Source of the DNA: Paratinospora sagittata
Lineage: Eukaryota; Streptophyta; Magnoliopsida; Ranunculales; Menispermaceae
Length of the DNA: 64,000 bases
NCBI GenBank assembly: GCA_035771175.1
Contig: CM069605.1
Span: 20,042,288-20,106,287 of the forward strand
Direction: 5' to 3'
Shown here: one piece after another, positions 10,019 through 21,900 of the stretch
How the letters are laid out: each line of letters starts with the position of its first letter
Position numbering within the stretch: the first letter of the stretch is position 1
Translations under genes and position numbers: made by a program
Notes under the pieces: model-generated
Databases searched by the model: none
What the model saw: only the letters and a program-made list of their open reading frames with translations
What the model was told of the DNA's origin: nothing

Positions 10019-13000
10019 ATGAGGAGGAGCGAGAGATTGGGACAGCCACGCACAGGGCCATCCGATGATGACCGGATGGGGAGGATGGAGGAGATCATTC
10101 AGGCACAGGGCTGCTTGATGGTAGGCCAGACTTCACAGATACAGGCGTTAGTGCAGCAGGTTGAGGCTATTGCTCGACAGTCACCTCAAACAATACCTCA
10201 AGAGGCAGGCACTAGTGGGGCCGAGGCTAGTGGAGCTGCAGGGGCAGCAGGACCTCAAATGGCTGTACCTCAGCCTATGCCTACACCTGCTCCTATTTTT
10301 GTGGAGAACCCCACTGATCGGCGGATCAAACTGCTAGAGAAGTTCATGAAGCTAAAGCCTAAGGAATTCACTGGTGGGGTTGACTTGAAGAAGGCCGAAG
10401 ATTGGCTGAAGAATGTCGAGAAGATCAGTTGCTCCTTAGAGCTTGATGAAGAGTCTCAGGTCCTATGTGCTACTCACACACTGGAGAGTGATGCAGAGGA
10501 CTGGTGGCTTTCAGTGTTGGATACACAGGGGGCAGTGAAGAGTTGGGACACCTTCAAACGGTTGTTCTTACAGGCTTACGTTCCAGAGACTGAGAGACAG
10601 GCTAAGCAACTCGAGATTTTGAAACTCGCACAGGGCGCCATGTTAGTCAGGGAGTACGAGCTCAGGTTTAGGCAACTCGCAGTTTATGCCCCTGGGTTAG
10701 TTCAGACGCCGAGTGACAAGATTATGAGGTTTTCTTTGAACCTAAGGCCTGCGATCCGACAGGCCTTGTCTATGACGAAGATGACTTATTTTACCACAGT
10801 GGTCCATAGGGCCAAACAGTATGAGTTGGCTGAGCGGGTTGATGGTATGTCTACACGAGCAGCTCTAGGTGAACCGACTTCACAAGCAGAGTCTGGGGGA
10901 CAGTTCCAGACTCCGTGGAAGAAGGGAAGATGGGAAAGGAAGAGAAATTTTTTTGGAAGAGCACAGTCTGATGCTGCTCAGAGTAAGGCATCCCAGGTTC
11001 AGACTGGTGTGATGGCCTCACCAGTGATTTCCTCTCCTGTCCCGATTCCTATTCAGGCACCGAGTGCACCGAGACACCCATTCCCACAGACTACTGGCCG
11101 AGGCAGAGGTAGAGGCCGAGGAAGTTATGTGACGACATCTCAGACTGGGTCATTTGTGCCCAGGGCTCCGTTCTTATGTTTTCAATGTGGGCAGACTGGG
11201 CATAGGAAGTTCGAGTGTCCAAATTTTCAGAGAGCTCAGGGATTTGTGCAACAGTCCAGTGCCCGAGAGACAACGAAGGAAGCAACTGAGCCAGACCCGG
11301 CAGCATCCAGGACTTTGGTGGAAGGTACTGTTATTATTTGTGGTACTTCTATGCATGTATTATTTGATGTTGGGTCTTCATTATCATTCATATCTGGAAG
11401 TATGGTAGATAGTTTGCATTTGACTCCCATTAGGGCAAGTACGTGGTTAGTGGTGAGTACTGTAGCTGGGGAGAGGATCTACCCGAACATGATCTGTAGC
11501 CAGTGTGTGGTTCAGATTGGTGATGTTGAGATGCCTCTTGACTTTCGAGTCCTAGAGTTTTTAGAGTTTGATGCAATTCTAGGGATGGATTGGCTCGCGG
11601 CTTATCATGCAGTTGTCGACTGTTTCGCGAAGAGAATCATTTTTCAGATCCCCGGACACCCAGTGTTTACACTACAGGGTAGAGCTTCAGACCAGACAGT
11701 CACAAGGGGTAGATTTGCCACTGATGGAGATAGGGAGATTTTGGCTGGGTTAGTGCCTGATGAGGAAGAGACTAGTGAGGTGATACTTGAGGATATTGCC
11801 ATTGTTAGGGACTTTCCAGATGTGTTCCCTGCGGATCTGTCAGGATTACCACCGAAGCGAGAGATCGATTTCATTATTAAACTAGTCCATGGCACGAACC
11901 CTATCTCCATGGCACCATATAGAATGGCGCCAGCCGAGTTGAGAGAGTTGCAGAAACAGCTCGAGGAGTTATTGGCTATGGGCTTTATTTGCCTGAGCGT
12001 GTCACCCTGGGGAGCTCCAGTTCTTTTTGTGAAAAAGAAAGATGGGAGCTTGCGGTTGTGCATCGACTATCGCCAATTGAACAGGGTGGCCATCAAGAAC
12101 AAATATCCTCTCCCAAGGATTGATGACTTGTTTGATCAGTTGAGGGGAGCGAGGTATTTTTCGAAGATTGATTTGCACTCCGGGTATCATCAGCTGAGGA
12201 TCAGGGAGGAGGATGTGCCTAAGACAGCATTCAGAACCCGCTATGGACATTATGAGTTCCTTGTGATGCCATTTGGTGTGACAAATGCACCGGCGATGTT
12301 CACGGACCTGATGCAGAGGGTCTTTAGGCAGTATCTTGCTAAGTTTGTCATCGTCTTCATTGATGACATATTGGTGTATTCCAAGACTCGGGCTGAGCAT
12401 GAGGAACACCTTAGAGTGACCTTGCAAACTCTGAGAGAGCATAGGCTATATGCAAAGCTGAGCAAGTGCGAGTTTTGGATCACCGAAGTGAAGTTCTTAG
12501 GTCATGTGGTGAGTTCTGAGGGGATTTCAGTTGATCCGTCTAAGGTTGAAGCCATTATCAGTTGGCCTAGGCCTAACACAGTGACCGAGATCAGAAGCTT
12601 TCTTGTGTTAGTTGGTTACTATAGGAGATTCGTTCAGGGATTCTCCAAGATAGCTACGCCTATGATTAGGCTCACCCAGAAAGATGTGTCCTTTGTATGG
12701 ACAGAGGAGTGTGAGAATGCCTTTTTAGAGCTGAAGAAAAGATTGACATCTACGTCAGTGTTGATTTTACCAGAGCCTGATCAGGAGTTGGTTATCTATA
12801 CCGATGCTTCTCGCATCGGCTTGGGTTGCGTGTTGATGCAGAAGGATAGGGTCATTGCTTATGCATCGAGGCAGTTGAAGGTGCATGAAAAGAACTACCC
12901 TGTTCATGACTTAAAACTGGCCACAGTGGTTTTTGCTTTGAAGATTTGGAGGCATTATCTCTATAGTGAGAGATTCACTCTGTATTCTGACCATAAGAGC

Positions 13001-13264
13001 CTCAAGTACTTGTTCTCTCAGAAGGAATTGAACATGAGGCAGAGAAGGTGGTTAGAGCTCCTCAAAGACTATGATTTTAAATTGGAATACCACCTAGGTA
13101 AAGCCAATGTAGTGGCTGATGTGTTCAGCAGGAAGCGGGTAGAGACAGTTATGGTAGCACGCCAAATGTCTCATGACTGGAGACTACTTGAGGCGGCTAC
13201 GGTGATGAGTATATGTGCTACCCCTTCAGATCAGATTGTGATATGTGCTCAAATGAGAGCTTAG
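10019..13264 (+). pseudogene. gag-pol: Element B Gag-Pol polyprotein, gag to RNase H (nearly intact)
   Basis: A single frame of 1081 codons from the first in-frame ATG. Gag: a Gly/Ala/Pro/Gln-rich N-terminus, the capsid-like core at about residues 158-248, and zinc knuckle [14 protein letters not shown] at 387-400. Protease: LFDVGSS, with Asp450 followed by Val451 where Ser or Thr is expected. [20 protein letters not shown] and catalytic FIDD at 780-783. RNase H: Asp929 (YTDAS), position 966 is Lys (HDLKLA) where the catalytic Glu normally lies, and Asp991 (YSDHKS). The frame ends at TAG (13262-13264) where element C has CAA. The same frame continues as integrase. The domain order PR-RT-RH-INT and the chromodomain of its sister copies indicate Ty3/gypsy, Tekay/Del type. 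It is probably inactive because of the protease, RNase H and stop lesions. Confidence 0.93.
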
Positions 13265-14352
13265 CCTACACAAGTCCAGGAGGTGATTGACCAACAGAGA
13301 CTTGACGTTGATTATGTGATGTACAAGTCTTGGGCTGAGAGCAATGATTTTACTTATTGGCACTTGTCATCTGATGGTGCCTTGAGATTTTGGGGACGTT
13401 TATGCATTCCCGCAGATCCACGACTCAGACAGAATGTTCTCCAAGAGGCTCACAAATCTCATTATGCTATTCATCCTAGCGGAACCAAGATGTATCATGA
13501 TATGAAAAGAACGTCTTGGTGGCCCGACATGAAGAGAGAGATAGCTCTGTTCATTCAGAGGTATGAGATCTGTCAGTCAGTCAAAGCTGAGCATCAGAAG
13601 CCTGGAGGGCAGATGCAACCGCTTGGCATTCCTGAGTGGAAGTGGGAGCATGTCACTATGGACTTTGTTGTGGGATTACCCAACACCCCGAGGAGACATA
13701 ATGTTGTTTGGGTTACTATTGATCGCTTGACCAAGTCCGCTCACTTTCTACCGATGAACCATAGGGATTCTATGGACAAGCTGAGCAGACTCTATATGCG
13801 GGAGATAGTCAGATTACATGGAGTGCCAGTTTTGATTGTGTCAGATAGGGATCCGAGGTTTACATCGGTATTCTGGCAAGGGTTGCAGAGGCAGCTCGGC
13901 ACTAGACTAGATCTCAGTACCGCTTTTCACCCCCAGACGGATGGCCAGTCTGAGAGGTTGATATCGATTTTAGAGGATATGCTTCGAGCTTGTGTCCTTG
14001 AGTCCAGTGGTAACTGGGAGGAGTACATACATCTGTGTGAGTTCGCGTACAACAACAGCTATCAGTCCAGTATTGGCATGGCTCCTTTTGAGGCATTGTA
14101 TGGTCGACCCTATAGATCTCTGATCTGTTGGATGGAGGTAGGGGATGTTGCGGTGATGGGACCAGAGTTTGTACAAGAACACACAGAGAAGATTAAGAGG
14201 ATCAAGCATAATATGAAGGTAGCCCAAGACAGGCAGAAGAGTTACACTGATGCCAAGCGAAAGACCATAGAGTTCGAGGTGGGTGACCAAGTTTTATTGA
14301 AGGTCTCACCTCAGAAGGGCCAAACTAGATTTGGGATAAAAGGCAAGCTTTT
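13265..14352 (+). pseudogene. Element B integrase (C-terminally truncated)
   Basis: In frame with the upstream polyprotein across one TAG codon. The HHCC zinc finger is damaged: His1145 and His1152 are present, but the first Cys is Tyr1182 and only Cys1185 remains (YEIC). The DDE core is intact: Asp1215 (TMDFVVGLP), Asp1276 (VSDRDPRF) and Glu1312 (DGQSERL), with the typical 35 residues between the second Asp and Glu. The C-terminal [17 protein letters not shown] and [19 protein letters not shown] follow, then the sequence runs into LTR interior near 14348. The GPY/F end, chromodomain, polypurine tract and first part of the 3' LTR are deleted. Integrase would insert the cDNA; this copy cannot. 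Confidence 0.92.
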
Positions 14353-15796
14353 GGCCTAGAATCATTGAATTGATGCAACTTATGTTTAATTAAGCATGAT
14401 TAGGGTTGATTATGCTACTGATTTGGTGGTTGTGACCATATCATGGGTTAGGCCTACTTGTGATCAAGTGACCCAATTTGGGCAATTTTATGCCTAAGGA
14501 ATTGAAAATCAGTATTTTTTTTTATTAATAGAATGGTTTATGTATGAGAACTATGCATTAGAGACCTAAGTCATGTGATTTGAGTTGAATGATGGGATTA
14601 GATGGGATTTAGGCCTATTGTTTATATGTGGGTTGATTTAGGGTTGATGTGTAATGTCTATGTGATTGAGCATAGAAATTGATGTATGGTAGGATATTGA
14701 TGAATGTTTCCGGATCTTGATTGGGTTGATTCGGTTTGGTGGTCGTGTGTGGTTAAATACTCTCGCGAGGCTTGGTTGTGAGTAGACTTCATTTATGATT
14801 ATATCTTTTATGTCATCATATCACTTATATATATTGTATGTTGAAAGCATGAATGTGTTCTAATGTTTTGAATGATGCATTGATTTGAGAAAACCTTATG
14901 GCTTTGGTTGGGCCCATCTATCTGGCTAATAGGGGGACTTAACCTTGTCATATGAGGGTTTTAGGAAAGGAAATGACTGGGGTCAACGGTACGGTGAAAT
15001 AGACGGGCACTAGTAACCCCAAATAAACATGATTGGGGTCAACGGTACGGTGAAATAGACGTGCACTAGTAACCCAATGATTGTGGAATGTGGATCCAAA
15101 TTGATAAGCTTTTACTTGCATCGAACTTATTATAAATGCTTGATATCTATATGTTATGATCTTTTAATCATCCTACACATTGACATGCATACATGATATT
15201 TATTGATGAGTATTGATAGCATATTTGAATTCTATTCACTGGGCACCGGCTCATCCTCATTTTCCTCTTTCAGGTCCTTCTGTCCTGAATAAGGGCAAAG
15301 GAGTAGTCATATCTTGAGGGCCTTGCCTGCGAGAGAATCCAAGGCCTCGATGTGAGTTGAGAGGCATTTTGATTGAACTGTGTTTTAAATTATGAAGTAT
15401 TATATTTTGGATTATGTAATTATAACACTTACCACATTGTAGTATGGGTGAGTTGGGACTTGTTAGATAGACCATGTGGGCATATGACGGTTTTTATTTG
15501 TACCCACAATTTTGGACTTTATGTGTCTGTCAATCTTGATGAACTGTAGGGATTATGACGATTTTATTTATGACAAAGTTTTATGGAGTATCTCATGTCT
15601 TGGATGATTAATACGATTGATAGTTTTGTTTAGTACCTATTTATATTATGTCGTTGTTTGGGATAAGGCTAGTAGGGTCTCAACAACCTCACGGGGGTTG
15701 AGAAGTGGTTGGAGATGCCTACGCCGGGCATCCCGCCTCGGCATTCCGCACGCCATTCCCTGCAGGGTTAGTGGTCCGGGGTGCGGGGTTGCCACA
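14348..15796 (+). mobile_element. Element B: 3' LTR, 5'-truncated and mosaic
   Basis: It begins inside the LTR at TTTTGGCCTAGAATCATTG, joined to integrase through a shared GCT, so roughly the first half of the LTR is missing. It ends GGTTGCCACA, then the target duplication. From 14348 to about 15516 it follows the B subtype (GTTTTTATTTGTACCCAC). From about 15517 to the end it follows element A's 3' LTR (GATGAACTG, TATCTCATGTCTTGG, ACGATTG, GGCTAGTAGGG). A 54-bp duplication is present at about 14975-15075. It holds no gene. Confidence 0.9.
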
Positions 15797-15801
15797 ACCT
15801 G
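15797..15801 (+). other. Target-site duplication of element B (right)
   Basis: ACCTG against ACATG on the left. Directly after it element A coding sequence resumes (ATTGAGCACTTTGCC). Confidence 0.8.
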
Positions 15802-15887
15802 ATTGAGCACTTTGCCGAGTTCATGGGCTTAGGTAAATTCTTAACCTTAAAAATTCGAGGACGAAGTTCAATCTAAGGTGGGTGTGA
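15802..15887 (+). pseudogene. Element A chromodomain tail, 3' UTR and polypurine tract
   Basis: This continues the frame interrupted at 7065: an [21 protein letters not shown] tail, then CGAGGACGAAGTTCAATC and the purine-rich CTAAGGTGGG just before the 3' LTR. The motif pair CGAGGACGAA plus polypurine tract is typical of the end of plant gypsy internal regions. It primes plus-strand synthesis. Confidence 0.88.
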
Positions 15888-18800
15888 TGTGACGCCCCGA
15901 AAATTATTTCATCTAGCCCATTGCCAAATTATATTTTGCCCAAACTCTATGTTTTTGCCTTGATATGTTTTGTGTTTGTTTAATGTTTGTATATTTGATG
16001 CTTGATAATGTATAAATATGTGCATTATAAATTGTATATGGGTCATGTTAAATTAAAGTATAATGAGTGTTTTATTATTTATGCATGGGCCCATTAAACC
16101 ATGAATTGATATGGGTTAGGATTGATTGAATAAAAGGATAAATGAGAATAAAAAATTTGGTGTATTAAATGGATTGGACATTTAAAATACATGGAAGCAT
16201 GAGATTGGTTAAAGTACATGTGGTTGGTATGGGTAGTATGAGACCAACACATGTCAAGTTAGTGCATGAGAATGGACAAGTGTCCCATGTCCCATTTCTT
16301 TTCTCCAACACATGTCAAGTTGGTGCACGAGACCAACACATGTCAAGTTGGTGCATGAGACCAACACATGTCAAGTTGGTGCATGAGAATGGACAAGTGT
16401 CCCATGCCCCATTTCTCTTCTCCAATACATGTCAAGTTGGTGCATGAAAATGGACAAGTGTCCCATGCCCCATTTCTTTTCTCCAACACATGTCAAGTTG
16501 GTGCATGAAACCAACACATGTCAAGTTGGTGCATGAGAATGGACAAGTGTTCCATGCCCCATTTCTCTTCTCCAATACATGTCAAGTTGGTGCATGAAAA
16601 TAGACAAGTGTCCCATGCCCCATTTCTCCTCTCCAACACATGTCAAGGTTAGACAAGTGTCTCATGCCCTACTTCTCTTCCCCAAGGAAGTTCTAGTGGG
16701 TGAGATGAGTAGAGAGAAAGGAAAAAAGAAGAGAAAGGAAAAAAGAAGAGAAAGGGACGAAGAAGAGAAAGAAAGAGGGAGTTGCTTTGAGGAAAATCTC
16801 AGCAACTTTTTCATCAAAGAGCTGAATATTGGGGATATATGGTCAGATTGAGCTCAGACTTTGTCAGCAAGTTCGCAGCTTATGGTTATTCATTCTAGTC
16901 GGTGGACATCTTGATTGGAGCTTTCGTCTAAGAGATATAACCTCTCAAACAAAGCTGGTCGAAAAGTCTTGATTTCTCACGCAGTTTAGATCAAACTAAT
17001 AGATCTACTAAATCTACCGTTGGATGGATATGATATTTGGTAATGTGGTTTAAAACTAATCTTTCTATAATATGAACGGTAGAGATGTTTATGGGATAAG
17101 TATGTTATGTGATATAGTCATCTGAGGTCGAGTATTTGTAGCAGGAAAGGAGAAATTGTTCGATTAGACACTTGATCATGAAAGAGTCTTATCTTTTTGG
17201 TCCACCGTTGGATTGAGCTGATTTTTGGACAAAAGGTTTGCTTCTTAACATAATTCAATCTGTGCGGTTGATTTTGTGATTAAATATTTCTGTTGGTAGA
17301 TTGATACATCTGAACAAAATATTAAATGAAGAATTGGTAGGGTTGCTTGTATTAGACCTAAATTTAGAATATGAACTTAGACCTTTCCAAATAGCTTGCA
17401 TGTCAACTATGTTGACCTAGTTGCCATTGTTGATGAACCCATGATGCAAAATCAGTGATATACATGGCTGAACATGGTGACCTAGGGTAAATAGGCAATA
17501 TGGCCTAAGTATGGAAAATTTCATATTTTAGAGCTTTTGATGCTTTTGGCAAAGAATCATTGAATTGATGCAATTTATGTCTAATTAAGCATGATTAGGG
17601 TTGATTATGCTACTGATTTGGTGGTTGTGACCATATCATGGGTTAGGCCTACTTGTGATCAAGTGACCCAATTTGGGCATGTTTATACCTAAGGAATTGA
17701 AAATTAGTATTTTTGATTAATTGAATGGTTTATGAATGAGAACTATGCATTAGAGGCCTAATTCATGTGATTTGAGTTGAATGATGGGATTAGATGGGAT
17801 TTAGGCCTATTGTTTATATGTGGGCTAATTTAGGGTTGATGTGTAATGTCTATGTGATTGAGCATAGAAATTAATGTATGGTTGGATATTGATGAATGTT
17901 TCAGGACCTTGATTGGGTTGATTCGATTTTGGGGCCGTGTGTGGTTAGATAGTCTCGCGAGGCTTGGTTGTGCATAGACTTCATTTATGATTATATCTTT
18001 TATGTCATCATGTCACTTATATATATTGTATGTTGAAAGCATGAATGTGTCATAATGTTTTGAATAATGCATTGATTTGAGAAAACCTTATAACTTTGGT
18101 TGGGCCCATCTATCTGGCTAATAGGGGGACTTAACCTTGTCATAGGAGGGTTTTAAAAAATGAAATATTTGGGGATGAGAACGGTCCGGTGAAATAGACG
18201 TGCAGTAGTAACCCCAAATTAACATGATTGGGGATGAGAATGGTACGGTGAAATAGATGTGCACTAGTAACCCCAACGCATGTGGAAATGTGGATCCAAA
18301 TTGATAAGCTTTTACTTGCATCGAACTTATTCTAAATGCTTGATATCTATATGTTATGAGCTTTTAATCATGCTACACATTGGCATGCATACATGATATT
18401 TATTGATAAGTATTGATAGCATATTTTAATTATATTCACGGGGCACCATTGGCTCACCCTCATTTTCCTCTTTTAGGTCCTTTTGTCCTGAATAAGGGCA
18501 AAAGAGTAGTCATATCTTGGGGGCCTTGCCTGCGAGAGAATCCAAGGCCTCGATGTGAGTTGAGAGGCATTTTGATTGAACAGTGTTTTAAATTATGATG
18601 TATTATATTCTGGAAAATGTATTTATAACACTTACCACATTGTAGTATGGGTGAGTTGGGACTTGTTAGATAGACTATGTGGGCATATAATAGTTTTTTT
18701 GTACCCTTAGTTTTGGACTTTATGTGTATGTCAATCTTGATGAACTGTAGGGATTATGACGATTTTATTTATGGCAAAGTTTTATGGAGTATCTCATGTC

Positions 18801-18988
18801 TTGGATGATTAATACGATTGGTAGTTACCTATTTATATTATGTCGTTGTTTGGGATAAGGCTAGCAGGGTCTCAACCACCTCACGGGGGTTGAGAAGTGG
18901 TTGGAGATGCCTACAACGGGCGTCCCGCCCCGGCATTCCGCACGCCATTCCCTGCGGGGTTAGTGGTCCGGGGTGCGGGGTCGCCACA
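15888..18988 (+). mobile_element. Element A: 3' LTR (complete, 3.1 kb)
   Basis: Runs TGTGACGCCCCGAAAATT to GGGTCGCCACA. It is followed by AGTGT, where the target duplication would be expected; the left partner is lost with the 5' LTR. It contains the CATGTCAAGTTGGTG minisatellite (16243-16686), a purine-rich tract (about 16705-16790) and two copies of the 54-bp segment (about 18170-18275). SAT1 resumes directly at 18989. Short open frames over the minisatellite are artefacts of the repeat. Confidence 0.93.
16243..16686 (+). repeat. LTR minisatellite (A subtype)
   Basis: Composite repeat of a 28-bp module (ACCAACACATGTCAAGTTGG...) and a roughly 37-bp module (AATGGACAAGTGTCCCATGC...). The modules appear in irregular order, with about six copies of the longer composite. 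ACCAAC and GTTGGT within the short module can pair as a small stem. The array is absent from the B-subtype LTRs, which have a single copy at this place. Confidence 0.9.
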
Positions 18989-21900
18989 AGTGTTCTACAA
19001 CACTCTCAACAATATTAAGCTTACAATATTGAATGAACTAACACTACTATTCCAACCACAATCATTTAAATGATGCAATGTGTTGAAATAATTTTTCTCA
19101 AATATGCAATCCATTCAAATATATATGATATGAACTCAAGAATCGAATGTCCACACGTATCTAGATTTTTATGCTAAAAATGATACGTTTAAAGCACAAG
19201 AATCAATATGAAATGATGATTAAAACTTGACGATTATAAAAGTGTAAATGATTAAGATCAAGAATCAAACAAACCAAGTGTTGATTTATGAAATTGATTC
19301 AATATAGTATAACTTTAACACATGAATCGATACCACAAGATATTTATGAAACCACTAAACAAGATACTGTGATATGACGATCAAAAAGGGTTTCACAAAC
19401 ACTATTCAAAGCGAAATCAATTTTCAAGATATATCAAATTTTGGTCATTAAGCATAAGTGGAGTAAATAGGTTATCACCTAAGTCACATTCTATGGTGTT
19501 GACCATTTTGATCTTTGGCACAAGGATGTTAAGCCTTAAATCATGAGCATCCGCTCTGATACCACTTGCTAGCCCAGTATTATAGTCCAAGAAGAGGGGG
19601 TCAATTGGACGTGGCAGATTTTTGCATTACCTGTCGGTTAATATAGTTAAATAGATATAGTGCACAATTGGTAACAATCAAAATAAAAAAAATGTAGGAA
19701 AGATAAATGGACACAGAGATTTAGAGTGGTACAGTTCTCCTTGAACCTATGTTCACTACCTAATCACTGCGATCAAGATTTTGCAATACACTATTCGCTT
19801 GTCAACTTACGGGCGTCACTAGAAGTCGTATACAAAAGCCTTGGCTCAAAGCCTTACACTAACCAATATAAGGGCTTGGTTAGAAAGCCACACACGCTTA
19901 CCTACGCAAGGGCTTGGTTAGAAAGCCATATTTTAGATTACACAAGGGCTTGCCTAGAAAGTCACACTATAACCAACTTACGGGTGTGGTTACGAGCTAT
20001 ACAATAGTATGGTATATTCCCTATTGACAAACACGTCAACGATACATCAAGATTACGAATGACGATGAGAAATGTTCTACAACACTCTCAATAATATTAA
20101 GCTTACAATATTGAATGAATTAACACTACTATTCCAACCACAATAATTTAAATGATGCAATGTGTTGAAATATTTTTTCTCAAATATGCAATCCTTTCAA
20201 AATATATATGATATGAACTCCATAATCGAATGTGCACACGTATCTAAATATTGATTCTAACAATGATATGTTTAAAGTACAAGAATCAATATATAATGAT
20301 GATTAAAACTTGACGATTCTAAAACTGGAAATGATTAAGATCAAGAATGAAACAAACCAAGTGTTAATTTATGAAGGGGGGGTAAATTGGACCTGGAAGA
20401 TTTTTGCATTACCTTTCGGTTAATATAGTTAAACAGATATAGTGCACAATAGGTAACAATCAAAATTAAAAAAGAAGGAAACATAAATGGTCACAGAGAT
20501 TCAGAGTGGTACAGTTCTCCTTGAACCAATGTCCACTACCTAATCAGTGGGATCAAGATTTTGCAACACACTATTGGCTAGTCAACTTACGGGCGTGACT
20601 AGAAGTCGTAAACAAAATCCAGCACAAAAGGATTGGCTCAAAGCCTTACCCTAACCAACATAAGGGCTTGGTTAGAAAGCTACACACGCTTACCTACACA
20701 GGGGCTTAGTTAGAAAGCCATATTTTAGCCTACACAAGGGCTTGCCTAGAAAGTCACACCATAACGACCTTACGGCTGTGGTTACGAGCTATACAATTGT
20801 ATGGTATATTCCCGATTGACAAACACGTCAACGATACATCAAGATTACAAATGACGTTGAGATGTGTTCTACAACACTCTCAACAATATTAGGCTTACAA
20901 TATTGAATGAATTAACACTACTATTCCAACCTCAATGATTTAAATGATGCAATGTGTTCAAATAATTTTTCTCAAATATGCAATCCATTAAAATATATAT
21001 GATATGAACTCAAAAATCGAATGAGCACACGTATCTAGATATTGATTCTAACAATGATATGTTTAAAGCACAATAATCAATATATAATGGTGATTAAAAC
21101 TTGACGATTCTAAAACTGTAAATGATTAAGATCAAGAATTAAACAAACCAAGTGTTCATTTATGAAATTGATTCAGTGTAGTATAACTTTAACAGATAAA
21201 TCGATACCACAAGATTTTTTTGAAACCACTAAACAAGATAATGTGATATGACGATCAAAAAGGGTTTCACAAACACTATTCAAATCGAAATCAATTTTCA
21301 AGATATATGAAATTTTGGTCATTAAGCATATGTGGAGTAAATAGGTTATCACTTAAGTCACATTCTATGGTGTTGACCATTTTGATATTTAGCTCAAGGA
21401 TGTTAAGCCTTAAATCAAGAGCATCCGCTCTGATACCAGTTGCTAGCCCAGTAATATAGTCCAAGAGGGAGGGTAAATTGGACTTGGCAGATTTTTGCGT
21501 TACCTTTCGGTTAATATAGTTAAAAAGATATAGTGCACAATAGGTAACAATCCAAATAAAAAAAATGTAGGACACATAAATGGACACAGAGATTTGCAGT
21601 GGTATAGTTCTCTTTCAAGTTATGTCCACAACATAATCACTGCGATCACGATTTTGCAATACACTATTGGCTAGTCAACTTACGGGCGTGACTAGAGGTC
21701 GTATACAAAAGCCGACTCAAAGCCTTAGACTAACCAACATAAGGGTTTGGTTACAAAGCCAAATTTTACCCTACACAAGGGCTTGCATCGAAAGTCTCAC
21801 TATAACCAACTTATGGGTGTGGTTACGAGCTATACAATTGTATGGTATATTCCCGATTGACAAACACGTCAACGATACATCATGATTAGGAATGGCGATG

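Noticed and set aside
16169..16851. Open frames with repeated SSWCMRPTHVKLVHENGQVS-like peptides in LTRs of A and C
   Set aside because: They translate the minisatellite and the purine-rich tract; no independent sign of coding.
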